Positions 1-12,456 are shown, counted from the stretch's first letter. The stretch: DNA of 64,000 nt from Phallusia fumigata (GCA_008931825.1 QXVZ01023090.1:1-64000), one strand, 5' to 3'. Notes: generated from the sequence alone by a model not told the origin. Translations and numbers: made by a program.

Positions 1-3000
1 GTCGAAACTACGTTGTGTGTTAGCTGGGCAGCATCTACATACATACCAACCACGATAACAGTAGTTTTGACCACCTACCTGCGATCCAGGCCTGTAGAAT
101 ACTTACTACCTGTCATAACATAGACCAAATAGCGCGCCACACGTTATGGTGTTCGGTTTTTATTGCAGGGGTGATCTTATTTTTTAAACGCAACCTGGTA
201 CTTTGTTGTAGGTCTGTGGAAGCCATTTTGCAGCCTAATTTTATGCGCAGTCATGTTAGCAGAGGTTGCTATCATAACTAAAAATACACCACCTGCCTAA
301 TACACGGACATAATAACAGCTTGTTAAGCATTTCCGCTTCCTCTATAGACTTTTGCATATAAATTACCTGTAATATCCTGTTTGGTCGTAGATTAAATCC
401 ATCAATCTAATTCGTCACTGGCCTTTCCTGGAGAGAACCGATTCTTTTTGGCCCTTCGCGAGCGAAGCAACAGGAAAAGGGGGAACGTACGAGCTTATAT
501 GCAAATTTTGGACGTGAATTTCACACAAAAGATACATTGTAAATTACAAACGCGCGGAAGGTTGCCATACATAATCTCCGAATCCTGACACTTCCATTGC
601 TCGTTAAAAAAGGGCGAATAAGTAACTGGGACCTCATTGACGGTCATCCCTGCATAAATTTTTGTATTTTGAAAGTTGTGACGTCCAGTAGACGAGGAAT
701 TCCTCCCCAGGAGCAATTTTATGAGTTAAGGAGAGGAATTTCGACTTTATAGTTAAGATTATAATGATAAATGTAGTATTTCTTTGTAAGTAGAACCGTG
801 GTTCCAAACTACTTAATATTACTTCATACTATATTTCTTGTCTAGTAGGGAAGGAATTAAAGTTCTAAAATAAACGAAATGCACCAAAACGGTTGGAAAC
901 CACTGCAGTAGACCGACCATTGTGTGTGTTGTAGTTTTGTAATGTATAACACACACAATCATGTCAGGTTCTTTCGACAGTAACACGAAACATTTTTTTC
1001 CGACGTACTGTACGCCACCCGCACCATTACTATCATCGCTCCATCCGGGAGCAACCAAGGAACCTAAAACGCACACATTAGTTACCTATATACAAACGCA
1101 TTTAATCGGCACAAATATTGTATCACGAACCCGATCTTCGACCCCGTACACAACGCCCGCAGTGGCCCACAGCAGACAAACAGAAACATTGGCGTTTCTC
1201 TAAGTCGACCAGCGTGACCCTGCTGCTCCCGGTGGGATCGCGAGCGCCTAAATCAGTTTCTGGTTGGTGACGATATGTTTCTGGCAAGCCACCGTGACGA
1301 CGGGTGCTTGTCATCGGGAGACATTTTTTTCAAATAATTGAGTCGCTCGTCTGTCTGCCGCGTCCCCCGGGTCCGTGTGTTTGCGATACATTTGTCTTAG
1401 GCTGCCAATATCAAGTTTACAGGGCGAAGTTAATTGCCTAAATCGATTAAGGAATGTGCGTTAACAAAAGCCACCATTCCGCACGTATCAAACGCTTGTT
1501 ACGTTCACGACCGTAAGTCCGCTTCAAATGGGTTTTCAAATGTGCTTCGTCTTGTCAATTGTGGCGGGTTTATCATCAAATAGGTGACGTGTTTGTTTTG
1601 AGGCTTCTTACGAAGTGTCTCACTTCAGGCATGTCTCACATGCAAATGACCGAGTTTGTTGCCATTCACGGATATTGTACCTTTTAAAATGCCTCTTTTC
1701 AACCATAGAAAACGATCATTAATTGTACATTGACTTCAGATTTACAGAAATGCGAACAATAGAAAAATACACATTGACGCCATACAGCAAAAAATATACC
1801 CCATGGTGAAGACAAGCTTTATTTTTTCCCATATGGTTAAAGTATGGCACTTTTTTTGAAAAGCGTCAGTATTAAAAGCTTTAAACCACCACCCTTGCGG
1901 TCATTGTCGTGTCATTTTGTTGGAGCAAATCAAGGATCGTGGTTTTGACATAAATTATAAATGTGACTGAATTTGTCAGACTAAAAGCAGGCAAAAAGAC
2001 GTTTGACCTAAAGAGCGTTCACTAACAATTAGCACTGCGCCCCCTGGATGTAAACTCGAAGCGACCCTGAATTAAGGAATTTCAGTTGCAGGAATGACTT
2101 TAAAACTGTTTCGTTTATCTTTACCGTTCGCCTAGTTGCATCTTTGCATATGTTTTACTAGAAGCATGCCCAAACTTATTTGAACATCTAAATGTTTTTA
2201 CATTTCATAGTTTGAAAAGGCGCTAATAAATGGCATTTGGCAGAGCAACATTTAAATGGCTGAAGCTCTGAATATCGTTTTTTCACACTTTTCCTTGCTT
2301 CCGTCAACCTTTAACTTTTCAAAGATCGATTGTTTCTTTCAAACGTTTTGTAGAACTTTAAACCATTGAAATACCAGGTCTCTTGCCAAACTGGTATCTG
2401 AGTGATTGCTAAGGTCGCACCTCAAGATTACCCACCGATCTTTCAACGTCAGTTTGAGGGCAGAGACCACAAACAATTCACCCATTGCGAGTGTTTGTTT
2501 CGAACTGTCAACTTAGGTAACTGCTCAAATACAAAGATGCCCCGTTTTCCGATTTATTACAGTTTGCACAACAAATTGAACTTCTTCCGTCAAGCTGAAG
2601 TTTCCCAGACCAACAAGTTCAACGACACGCAAAAAAGGAGGTTGTTTCTTTTAGTGCGTCCATCATTTTTTACGGGATTTTTGAAGCACAATCCGCAGAC
2701 TTTGGAGCACGGCCAAAATCTGTGCGATGATTTTGTTTGTAACTGTAGCCGAACGTGCGATTTTTCTAAAAAGATTCGAGATAGTGGAGCCTCGGTTTTA
2801 GTTTCCTCCGGTGAAGGCGACTTAACCATCTCAAGTTACAAGTCCTCGTTTTGTACAAATCGAGTCTGTCAATATGGGCACTTCAGTATTTGCCAACCGA
2901 ATGATAAGTGCGTGCTTTATCAACACAGATGGCCCTGCTTTGTAGTTTTTAGCCGTTTAAGCTTGACTGACACGACGTGCACTTAGCCGACATTGCCAAA

Positions 3001-3999
3001 CGAATAAGTAAAAACCAGACTTTACGAACTTACAAGCTGACGCGTTCCCAGTTCGTCTGTTACCACTACGGTTATCTTGCGATGCAGGTGGCTCGAAAAC
3101 AGAAACGGACATATTTCAATCTCAAGTGTCTTATAAATTTGAACTGCAGCGGTCGTTTTTGCAATAGAACTGCCCACGGTTTAAATGTCGTAGTCAATTT
3201 TAACAATAATGTCAAGTATAAAAAAATATTGCCAGTGCCAAATTATAAGCTGTATTTGCCGTCAAACAAATTTACCCAACATGGGTTTTGGTAAAATAGT
3301 TTTCTGTTTGTTAATTCGTTCCTATGCAATTACCTCGACAGCGCCTCGGTTTGTTTTTTGAATGCTACCGTAAAGGTCTTTGTGTTAAGTTCCCCGCGGG
3401 GTGTATGTGGTAAGGTAACGCTTTAATTGACATTAGGCACTTGGCCTTCGCCTCGCCGCATCTACGTATACGATACGGCCATTGACATATTCGGTGCTCT
3501 GTGGTTACTCCCGTCTACTTCAGTTCAAACTTGTCAGCTACACAAACCCTCCAATGCCCAATGGTATACTCAACTCCTTAACCGTCTCAGCGGATTGGAG
3601 ATGTATTTTTACAAAACAGTTTCAAGTGCAATTAAACGCTTTCGTAAGATCACCACCTTGACAAAAATTCAGCTTTCGTTTTTTAAGTTTTAACAGCGAA
3701 AGTGTCGCAAAACACCAAATTTTTCGCATTTTCGAGAAAAAATATGACCAGGACCTAAAGACACACAAGCAAAAACACTTAAAAGTTTTAAAAAGCTTCA
3801 GCGGTCAACCGTTTTTACCTCGGTTTTACCGTGTTGTTCCCCCGCTCTTATTTATGTATTTAGCGTTTTTAGGGTGTTACATCCTCTCCCGGGCCCCTGG
3901 GGGTTTGGAAAGGGGGGTTGGGGGTACATGTAAATTCCCCATAGCAGTGAGATGCATTTATCCTAAGTATTAAGTCTAACTCAATTCAATTAATTGCAG
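1..3999. other. Upstream sequence of the GPCR gene, no gene recognised
   Basis: About 4 kb of AT-rich sequence. The exon(s) for TM1-TM3 of the downstream receptor must lie upstream of 4000, but no segment here shows a DRY-like motif or a hydrophobic TM1-TM3 pattern, so they probably lie outside the window. The stretch 2402-2986 is open in one plus-strand frame for 194 codons. Its translation resembles no family known to me and it overlaps equally anonymous frames, so it is treated as chance. Confidence 0.5.
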
Positions 4000-6900
4000 C
4001 TTCGAACTCGACGTCGCACTACGATCACTTGCGTCATCGTCTGGCTTGCAGCTGCCATTATGACGTTGCCAGTGATGATGTATGCACGGACAGAACAGGT
4101 TGAGTCCCTCACCTTGTGCCGCCTTATGTTCCCCGGTTATATCATGTTCAACGGAAATGCCACTTTGCTATACATGTAAGTATTAGTGGAGTTTCGTGTT
4201 ATTAGTTTGTAACGCCGCTGTGAATCAGACGTGGGCAAATTTTTTCGCCTAAGGCAAGATTTTTTAGAATTTTTACCGGCGGGCCGTGCATGTATGAACA
4301 AAAACTACTAGACAAACCGCACACATTTTAAGTCCTAGACAAGATGGGCAAGAAAAAATAAGTTTGTATAATGCAATAATTTGTAGCAACAACTGGCGGG
4401 CTAAAATACAAGACTTTGTTGGACACATTTGGCTCGTCGGCCCTACTTTGCCTACCCCTGCTCTAAGGTATGGGGATGTGCTGAGGATACTTAAAATACT
4501 TGTGTCGTGTTAAAGTTTGTTGGAGCTTTTAAACCAGGCGTGTTCTGACGTAAAAGGCAACCAGTACTATTTCTAACCCTGCGATTCTTGTTTTTTAGGG
4601 AAGTCCCCTTGAACGATACTGAGTACGATTTCTATCAGAATTATTTCGGTAAGTATGCATTTTTTTTGTTGAACGCACGCACGCATTCGAGGGCATGTTT
4701 TCGTTGAAAAGTTTCAGTTGTTTGATGTCAAAACTCCAAATGAGTTGTGTTTTTCGTTTTGAGACAATTTTCCTGTGTTGAACCGGTTTGTACCGGCTCA
4801 CAACTCCAATCGAACCTTTTCGGTTCTTTTCGATTCCAATCCTTTCGTTTCGGTTCTGTTTCGGCACATTTGGCTGCAGCACGAGGTGATGCACTTTCAG
4901 TTCAAATTTCTAAATTTTTCGACGCCGAAAAACGACTAAGCTCTCCTTTGCCCGAATGCGTGTAGACAACAATACGAGCAATTCGAGCCAAGTAACAACG
5001 GCACCTGTTTCTGAAGCCGGTACGGCCACACTTCCACCGGAATGGATGTCGCCCGATAACACCTTCACCTGTTCCCATAACAACCAGTCGTCAGCCTTCC
5101 GTGTCTGGCTCATCGTCAACTTTGTGATCGGATTCCTTGTACCCTTTGTCATAATATGTAAGTGATATTTTGTGTGTTGCTTTGTTGTGGGTTTCAACGT
5201 GGGGGCCAGCACACCCTTTGGGGAGTTTGCTATTATTAGGGGGGCGCTGAAAGAAAATTGGGCAGTTCAAACGGAATATAACGGGAATATTTCTGTCATA
5301 TACATCTTTAAACGATGTTGATAAACTGGTGTCACTGCATCAACATCAACCGTAAAAAGGATTTTTTGCCTGTAAAATAAGTTTGACTATTTTCTATTAA
5401 GGAACCTAGCTGTTTGGGGGTCGTTACCAGAAAAAAGTTAAAAAAAATTGTTCTAAATTAACAAGCATAGCGGATAGGAATATACGTTAAGCTTAAGGTA
5501 ATGCACAGTATGAGACTTGGCTTTGTATTGATTAAAGTATTTAGGGCACTTACATAAATTATACATGGATTTGCAATCAATTTGTTTTAGACATGGTTTT
5601 TAGTTGATACCCCGCTTTTTACAGCCACATAAATGTTGCGCGCTATAAATATTAATTTTGTTTCCAAAAACAATTTCAAATGTCAAAACATGTTTCAACA
5701 AAGTTAGTTTTTAAAATGTATAGGATTTTGAAAATTCAATAAACAATTTGACAAGAATCATAGTTGTTCTCCATTTTTCCCCATAAAAGCAACGTCCAAG
5801 ACAATGAAATATATTTTTAATGCACGAAACTTCAGTATGTGGCTTTATTATTCAATTTAAAAGCTTATTTCACTACTTGGAATCTCTCCCTCCTGTCGCC
5901 TGCCAAATTTGCGACAGAGACAAATCGATGCGTTGAAATATTAAAACCTAATTGGGAAAAGATAATTCAATTTTCTCTTGTGGTACATAAGCTTTCAAGT
6001 CTTTGTGATTTGGTGATCAGATAGTTTTGTACTAAAACCGGCAAAAATTAAAAAAAATTTCTTTTATGCATTTAAACCAGTAATCGTCAAGTATTTTTTT
6101 AAATAGGCTTTAATAGTAACCTTTAAGCTTTATACTTAGGCATCAAAGTCCTTAAGCGGTTGAGATGGGAATTCGGGTACTTGAGTTCCTAATTCAGAAA
6201 CCTAAAGACAAACTTCTGACAGAAAACAAACTTTTGCAGCAATTACCAAGACTTTGTATTCTTACATTAGCGACAAATAAATCATAAAAACAAAAATGTC
6301 TCACTAAGCCCTGTATGTACATCTCAATATCCCAAACAGAGTAATTCGAGTAAAACTACTTTTGACCCGAGTCAGGTCCTTTTCCAATGGAGTTTACTCT
6401 TGTTTTTCGCGATTGATAACTTGCGTAGGGTGGAAAAAATTCCAGCAGTGAATCTGTTGAATCTGTAACATTTTTTCTTCAGCTATCAGCTACGTTCTTA
6501 TCATCAAGCACCTTCGAGTTTCAGAAGACAAAATTGCCAACATGACTGGAAAGAAAACCGTTAACATGCGAAAACGTGTCACCCGCATGGTGGCAGTGTT
6601 GGTCGTGTGCTTCGTGATTTGCTGGTTGCCTTATCACATCTTCAACATGGCAAAAATACAAGGTTATTCGACACAACTTTTATGACGTAAAAATACACGC
6701 GAAAGGCTACAGATTTGTTTTTGGAATATTCAATAAAAGTTGGTAACGCGACAAGGTTTACATTAAGTTCGAAAGTGCGTTGTACAACCACGTATAACAT
6801 GTGGTAAATAAGACGTTGCTTTTAGGTAAACAATAATACCTCAATTTTCTCCTCCACTTAACGGTTCAAACCGTTTGAATTTTCAACAAAAATTACTGAA

Positions 6901-9030
6901 AGTGAATTAAACAATCGGTATGGTTTTGCCATGTGAGTTGAGTTGAGTTGAGTTTATTTCGCTCGGTGAAAGAAATAATATCGACCCAATTTCACTAAAA
7001 AAATCACCAAGCCGGAAATAGCTGCGCAACGTTGAGACGTTATGTGTTTTTCTTTATTTACACAACGAACAAATTTTTGTTTTCTTAGGATTTCGTATTT
7101 CGACCACAGCTTGCTTTGGCATCGAGCAATTCCTTGTCGCTCTCGGTTTCTCCAACTCCGCAATTAATCCCATACTGTACAGTTTCCTGGGCCACAACTT
7201 CCGCACCCGACTATCGGAAAGTATTCAAATAACCCGTCGCAGGTTCCGACGATCAAGCAGCCTAGCACCCGGAGGAGGTCACTTTGGTGGAACTCACAGC
7301 AACACAGACCATGCGGTGAGCATTGCAAAAGTTACTGCAGTAATGGGTGGCCCGAATGACTTTGGTTATTTTTCACACACTTTTTGTGTTTTTTTTGTGT
7401 GGTTGGTTGTAATTTAAATTAGTTTGTAGTTTTTGCGATTGTTGGCAAGAGACCATTGGAGTCTTTTACTGCCGACTCGAGTCAATGAATTTTCCAACAG
7501 GGTGACTTGCACTGAGTCCAGTCTTTGCGTTTGAATGTTGGCGTTTGTAGTTTTTAAAGTGGATGGTGATGTGACGCAAGAGTCCCCAGTATTGACCTGA
7601 ATGTTTCTGACGTGTAATATGAAGTCAAATCACAGTTTTAACAGTGTCAATGAGAATATAGTATTTGTGTATAAAACATTGGAGTCTTTTACTGTTGACT
7701 CAAGTCAATGAATTTTCCAACAGGAATTGAGTCCAGTCTTTGCGTCTGAATGTTCAAAATAAGCCGAAGTATGCCGATTGGCGTTTGTAGTTTTTAAAGT
7801 GGATGGTGGTGTGACGCAAGAGTCCCCAGTCTTGACCTGAATTTTTCTGACATTTAATATGTCAAGTCAAATCATGGTTTTAACAGTCTCAATGAGAAGA
7901 TACAAGACAGTACTTGTGAAAAGAACATTTTCTATTTTGCGACAAACGCTTTTTGATGATGACAACAGCGTACAAGCTTGTATCTTCTTATTGGGATTTA
8001 TTATTAAAATCATCAAAAAACTTGTATCTTTGGCTGAAGCAATGTAGTTTTTTTATTCTATTGACCACTGCAAACTCTTGTGTACATGCTGATGGAACAT
8101 ACTTTACCGATGTAGCTATCACCAAGTACAGTGTTTCCTAACCTTTTTTAATGCATCTTCCCCTTTTCTAAGTTTTGAACTTTTCATTCTTCCCCTATTG
8201 GAAAAGAAGTGATATAAAGTACTATTGAAAGGATTAAAACCACTGGTCTACATTAAAAGAAATACTACTTCACGAATAACTTGACAATAAAGTGCAAAAT
8301 CCTACCCAGTTAGGAACCACTAACCCAGTAGCAACATGGAACATTTGATGACCAACTGCTCTCTTTGTCGTTGCAGAACAACTCCGTAAAACGTAAACTA
8401 AGCAACTTGGTGTCAAAACGCAAAATGAGTCGCAGCGACGAAACTGCAAAGAACGGGTCGACTGGGGGGTCGAGTCCATCACACGGCAGACGACACAAGT
8501 TCGGTATTCCACTGTTGGAAATGAAAAAGCGGGACATCGGGGGTAATAACTACAGTGAGAATCACGTGAGTTACCTACTGCGTGTAGTACAGTTTGTTTG
8601 TTTTAGTTTCTTTTTAGTTAATTTATGGGCAATGGATCCCAAATGACCTTAATGTTACACCTGCATTGTTTATTGTAGCTGTATTGACACTAAAGTATAA
8701 ACTGATTTTGCGGCTCGATGGTGTTTGTAGTTTTCCGCAATTGAATCTTCTATTGACCAAGTTTGCCGCCCCTGGTATACAGTCTATAGACATGGGAAAA
8801 GTATATAATCGTACGTTAGTCAGTTGCCCAATTAACCAAGCCTTTTTTGTATTTGACATTCGGCACATCGGTTGGGAAAAAGACCCGGATGTCTTGTTTA
8901 TTTTTCTGAGCATTCAAACGTTTGTGCGCAGACCGATGGCATAACACGGACACAAGCCCAGACCGAAACCACTCGTATCCTGCATACGGAGAGAGACCCG
9001 GTCTCGGTGAGAGAAGAAAACACTGCATGA
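4000..9030 (+). CDS. Class A (rhodopsin-like) peptide GPCR, 3' part of the gene
   Basis: Seven coding exons join in consistent phase: 4000-4175, 4599-4648, 4966-5157, 6483-6662, 7089-7315, 8377-8565 and 8932-9030 (TGA), giving about 370 residues. The visible protein starts with basic residues (LRTRRRTT) and TM4, then has an unusually long extracellular loop 2 of about 95 residues with several N-glycosylation sequons and the expected cysteine. TM5, an intracellular loop 3 ending KRVTRM, TM6 with FVICWLPYHIF and TM7 with NSAINPILYSFLG follow. A long basic, serine-rich cytoplasmic tail ends the protein. TM6 and TM7 look closest to somatostatin/galanin/kisspeptin-type receptors of the gamma group. 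It would be a plasma-membrane receptor coupling to G proteins. The first visible exon begins in phase 0, so TM1-TM3 lie in upstream exon(s) not found here. The exact ligand family is not decided. Confidence 0.85.
6935..6966 (-). repeat. Dispersed CTCAA-repeat tail (inverted copy)
   Basis: The minus strand reads GAGCGAAATAAACTC followed by repeated CAACT units. Nearly the same string occurs on the plus strand at 60762-60794, so it is a dispersed motif, probably the 3' tail of a short interspersed element. It lies in the GPCR intron before the TM7 exon. Confidence 0.5.
7454..7902 (+). repeat. Tandem duplication of about 220 bp in a GPCR intron
   Basis: Two adjacent direct copies, 7454-7657 and 7677-7902, share the landmarks TTGGAGTCTTTTACTG, GAATTTTCCAACAG, GGCGTTTGTAGTTTTTAAAG and GACGCAAGAGTCCCCAGT in the same order. 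They differ by scattered substitutions and short insertions. No coding potential was seen. Confidence 0.8.
8129..8245. mobile_element. Possible short hAT-type MITE
   Basis: The stretch starts CAGTGTTTCCTAACC and ends GGATTAAAACCACTG, an imperfect inverted pair like the ends of the better-preserved hAT-like elements in this window. No target-site duplication is clear, so the call is weak. Confidence 0.35.
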
Positions 9031-11500
9031 GAGGGTTCGCCTTTGGAAAAAAACATTGCCTTACAAGCTGCTTGTTGCTTGATTCGAAGATGGAAGTACA
9101 TCAGCAAAAACTGTTTCAAACATCTGTACAAAGTTCCATTATTGATTTTTTTGCATGCGTCTCATATTTGTGTTTTATTTTGCGCGTCGTCCAACTTCAA
9201 GTTTTTTTTTATTCCAACTTCCAACGCGGTTTCTATCCACCGCGAGATTTGTGGCTGATAACAAAATGTCCCAAACGTTACATCCTGCAACAAATTGACA
9301 AAAAATTGATAACTTCGCAACACTACGATGGTCAAGCGAAAAATGTTTTTGTGACTCGATAGCATGTTCTTTTTGATTGAGGTCATTCTTAAGTCTTAAT
9401 CTGTTTCCAAGTTCTTTTTGCAGTTGTGCCCAGTACACTTGCTGAGTCACCTGGTATCGTATGATTTAGCGGATGTTCTCGTAATTTGCCGAGTCACGCA
9501 CCATTACGTGGCGTTGTACTTTTCATCTGACCATTCCAGCTTCTGACACAATAGACTCCCAAGTATGGAACTGATTATGGACTGTACGTATGTTTATGGC
9601 GATAATTGTTTGGCGTTTATTCAAATCTTGGCGTTGCCTACAAAATGGGTTTAATGCTGATTTTGGTTTCTCCTGACAACTTAAAAAGAAATTACCGTTT
9701 GCGCAGGACAATCATATCCACTCGACGAATTACTTTGTCTCTTTTGATTTGAATTTTATTTTTTCTTAAAAATGTGCGACTCATCTCAGCTATAAAGCAG
9801 TTCATCACATTCGCACTGAACGTCGATGATTTGTTCAACTTTTGACTTTCTTGCCTTACGCTTCAGTACATGTGTTTTAGTTTAAACACACTGGCATCCC
9901 TTTTATTCGCAGTATTTCGACTGAGCAGTTACTGACGCTTGTTACATGCACGCCCTGCAATTGAAGCTGGTTTTCTAACGAGCTTTGAAAGTCAAACCGG
10001 AAAAAAATATTTAATATCGTAAATGATCCTACTTCAATATTTATATTTAAGACATGTACAATTTCGAACAAACCTTTTTAAAACCTGCTTATTCAATTGG
10101 CTTACGCTGTTTGTCCAATTGTACGATTTTGTTACTTTCTGCTCGTTTTCGAAGTATTAACTTGTTTTTCTCAACATAAAAGAAACTTTCTGTAATTGCT
10201 CGTTCCGTTCCACTGTATATTATTCGTGTCCCTTTTCCCCCATGTACAAAAGTCGAATCTTTAACACAAACGCATTCTTCAAAACTTGTACTTTTATTCA
10301 GGTCAGTATCGATAGGTACATTATTTTCGCGAATAATCTGTGTTTTTTTATTCTGTCCACGTTAATTCATCCATAAACACATAGGTTTTTAGAGGCTTCG
10401 TAAGTTCACACTAAAATCGGTCAAGAAATTAAATTGAAACGAGCAGTAAGAAACTCGCAACTACTTGTTACTAGTTGTGAGTTAACACAGTTTTAATAAA
10501 TAGAGTAATAAGACATACATGTATCTAAAGGTTATTCACCTTAATAAATAACTGGCAATATTACCTAATGTTTTAAACTAATGTTTAAAAATTATATTTT
10601 GTTGAAAAAACAAACATACGATTTTTATGTAGGTAGGGTATTTCCCTAGTGTTGCTGACATTTTTTTTCTCACGTGGTATTATTTGTTTGTAGCGCATTC
10701 ACTAAGTGTCCTGCTTTTTTGTGAGTACGTATTTTAAAATTCGTAAGTTGGATAACGTTTTAGTTCACTTACCTTAAAACTAAACCAAAATCGAACAGTT
10801 GTAACATAAAAAACGCTTCAATATAAACAAGTTTATGTTTGATGTTTTGTTTACCTTGTGTTTTTCAAGAAGTGTTTAAGATTTTTTGTTTATTTGAATG
10901 AAAGATACTTTTTTTTATGACCAAGATTACCAAGCAGGTGATCAAAGCCAGAACAGTTCACTTTTTCAAATTTTATACATACACCATATGAGTCGATTTT
11001 TTAACAAATTTTTTTTCATGTGGGTTGGTGAAATGTTCAAATCAGAGCAGTCTGACACGTGATAAAATTATGTAACATACGCTCGTGAGTTTGTAGCGAT
11101 ATTATACTCTCTGTTATCACTAATATTATCGGTGCATAAGCAACAATCCAGGAAATTTCTGGGGTGGCAGCATAGAATTTTTATAATTGCTGCCACCCTA
11201 GAAATTTTCAGTGGGGTGGCCCCACCCTTGGAATCGACGCCTATGACATACACTATGTATATACCTGTTAGTGTCAATTTATTTAATCAATTGAATGCTG
11301 ATGGGAAATGAACAATGTCACCAGCTTTGACATTTACTTCCTCTGAAATGCAATGGGCAGATTTGATATCTCCGCTATTTTTTGTTAAAGTCAGCCTAGA
11401 ATAGGTGTGTTACATTAAATACATACCAAATTGCTAAGGAATAAAAACATATAGTTTAGTGGGTTTATGTCACATTTTGTTAAAACTGCACTAACATGCT
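9031..11500. other. Intergenic stretch between the GPCR and the UQCC operon
   Basis: AT-rich sequence holding the GPCR 3' untranslated region and the promoter or outron of the downstream operon. No further gene was recognised. A strong 20-bp-arm hairpin sits at 11153-11207. Confidence 0.5.
11153..11207. repeat. Hairpin with 20-bp arms
   Basis: Arms 11153-11172 and 11188-11207 are reverse complements with one mismatch, separated by 15 bases. The arms contain GGGTGGCAGCA / TGCTGCCACCC. A second small palindrome (GTGGGG TGG CCCCAC) follows at about 11212. The stretch could be a miniature transposon remnant or a structured RNA; the sequence alone does not decide. Confidence 0.7.
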
Positions 11501-11501
11501 G

Positions 11502-11529
11502 TGTGTATTTGCAGAGTTGCCTTTTTTAG
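11502..11529 (+). promoter_or_regulatory. Candidate splice-leader acceptor(s) before UQCC5
   Basis: TTTGCAG ends at 11514 and CTTTTTTAG ends at 11529, 27 and 12 bases before the UQCC5 ATG. No 5' exon is needed for the reading frame, so in a tunicate either site could accept the trans-spliced leader. This is inference from sequence shape. Confidence 0.45.
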
Positions 11530-11541
11530 TAGGAGTTTGGA

Positions 11542-11772
11542 ATGAGTTGGGTAAGACAGGGTGTGAAAGTGTTTCTTCGATATTACCCAATTAAATCCCG
11601 AGGCCCATACCGATTTGTGCCACTATTCTTTGTAGTGGGTGCTTGCATGGAATGGTTTATGATTAAAGTTCCTGCTGCTGGTGCTGGTGAAACCTTTTAC
11701 GACGTGTGGAGACGCAATCAGTCAGAGAGGCGATATAGATTAACACAGAAAACTCAACCCAAACAAGATTAG
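11542..11772 (+). CDS. UQCC5: UQCC5 (SMIM4), complex III assembly factor
   Basis: An intronless 76-residue protein. It aligns by eye with vertebrate SMIM4/UQCC5 along nearly its full length: YRFVPLFFVVGACMEWFMIK here against the human YRFLPFFFVLGGTMEWIMIK, followed by the shared ETFYDV and a charged SERRY-like end. The single hydrophobic segment (about residues 22-43) is the inner-mitochondrial-membrane helix. In the known family, SMIM4 binds mitochondrial ribosomes and acts with UQCC1, UQCC2 and UQCC6 in early maturation of cytochrome b. The start is the first ATG in frame and matches the family length. The UQCC6 ATG lies only 50 bp beyond the stop, implying a shared transcript. Confidence 0.93.
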   Translation: MSWVRQGVKVFLRYYPIKSRGPYRFVPLFFVVGACMEWFMIKVPAAGAGETFYDVWRRNQSERRYRLTQKTQPKQD

Positions 11773-11822
11773 TACTATCTTGGAGCTGGAAAATTTGTGT
11801 TTTGAAAAAGCAAAGCGAAAAC

Positions 11823-12050
11823 ATGCCGTTTGGAATGAGCTATGGAACTTACTTTAAAACACTTACCTCATCTTTACTTGCCATGTTTGCAGGGTCAGAG
11901 CTGGTGCATTTGTGGTACCACCCTGATTTGTCTATTCCTCAGGTACCCCCCAAAAAAGGTGAACTTCACACTAAACTCTATATGCCATGGATAAGAGACA
12001 CAAAGAATAACATGGAAGAAAATGAAACAAAAAATGAAAGTGAAAATTAA
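11823..12050 (+). CDS. UQCC6: UQCC6 (BRAWNIN, C12orf73), complex III assembly factor
   Basis: An intronless 75-residue protein starting MPFGMSYGTYFK. It matches human BRAWNIN (MPAGVPWATYLK): a short N-terminal membrane helix (LTSSLLAMFAGSELVHLWY) is followed by the family signature HPDLSIPQVPPKKGEL (human RPDLTIPEIPPKRGEL). The C-terminal tail is charged and somewhat extended. BRAWNIN is an inner-membrane micropeptide needed for assembly of the cytochrome bc1 complex and works with UQCC5. The ATG at 11823 was chosen because the residues from there match the family start; the frame is open slightly upstream. It is the second cistron of the proposed operon. Confidence 0.95.
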   Translation: MPFGMSYGTYFKTLTSSLLAMFAGSELVHLWYHPDLSIPQVPPKKGELHTKLYMPWIRDTKNNMEENETKNESEN

Positions 12051-12193
12051 CTTGACAATACCACAAACATTTTCTAACTTATATGTGTTAGTATACAGTT
12101 TATGATTGTGTATAGTCCTCTTGTAGGCCTGGCATGCTGTGATTTATACAGTGTATGTTTTAGACTATTTGAAAAAACAGTCAAACTCACTGT

Positions 12194-12199
12194 AATAAA
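12194..12199 (+). terminator. Poly(A) signal AATAAA (UQCC6, proximal)
   Basis: AATAAA lies 144 bp after the UQCC6 stop and could end a short UQCC5-UQCC6 transcript. A second AATAAA lies at 12457. Confidence 0.5.
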
Positions 12200-12456
12200 A
12201 CTGTTTTGCACAATGACAAATTCTTTTTTGAAACATCGGTTAACCTTAATGCCTCTGCTATGTTGGTTAGAATACAGTTATAATGTACCATCAAATATTC
12301 ATTAAAAGTTTGCATGACTTGAAATACTAACTTTTGCTACAGTATTTTTGTGTGGAAATTTGTCATTTATAATGTGGCTTATATTTCATTATGTTTCAAC
12401 TGGCAAAGATACCTATAAAAAAGTCAACACTTGTGTACAAATTTTTCTGACATTTT

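Noticed and set aside
2402-3693. Series of open plus-strand frames (194, 105 and 88 codons) upstream of the GPCR
   Set aside because: No recognisable domain, no hydrophobic GPCR-like segments and overlapping shifted frames. Similar lengths occur elsewhere in clearly non-coding parts of this window.
9390-9711. Possible Tc1-like transposase fragment (TVHNQFHTWESIVSEAGMVR)
   Set aside because: The resemblance to helix-turn-helix or catalytic segments is too weak and no terminal repeats were found.
12102-12305. Small frame after UQCC6
   Set aside because: Sits in the presumed 3' untranslated region, overlaps an AATAAA and resembles no small mitochondrial protein.
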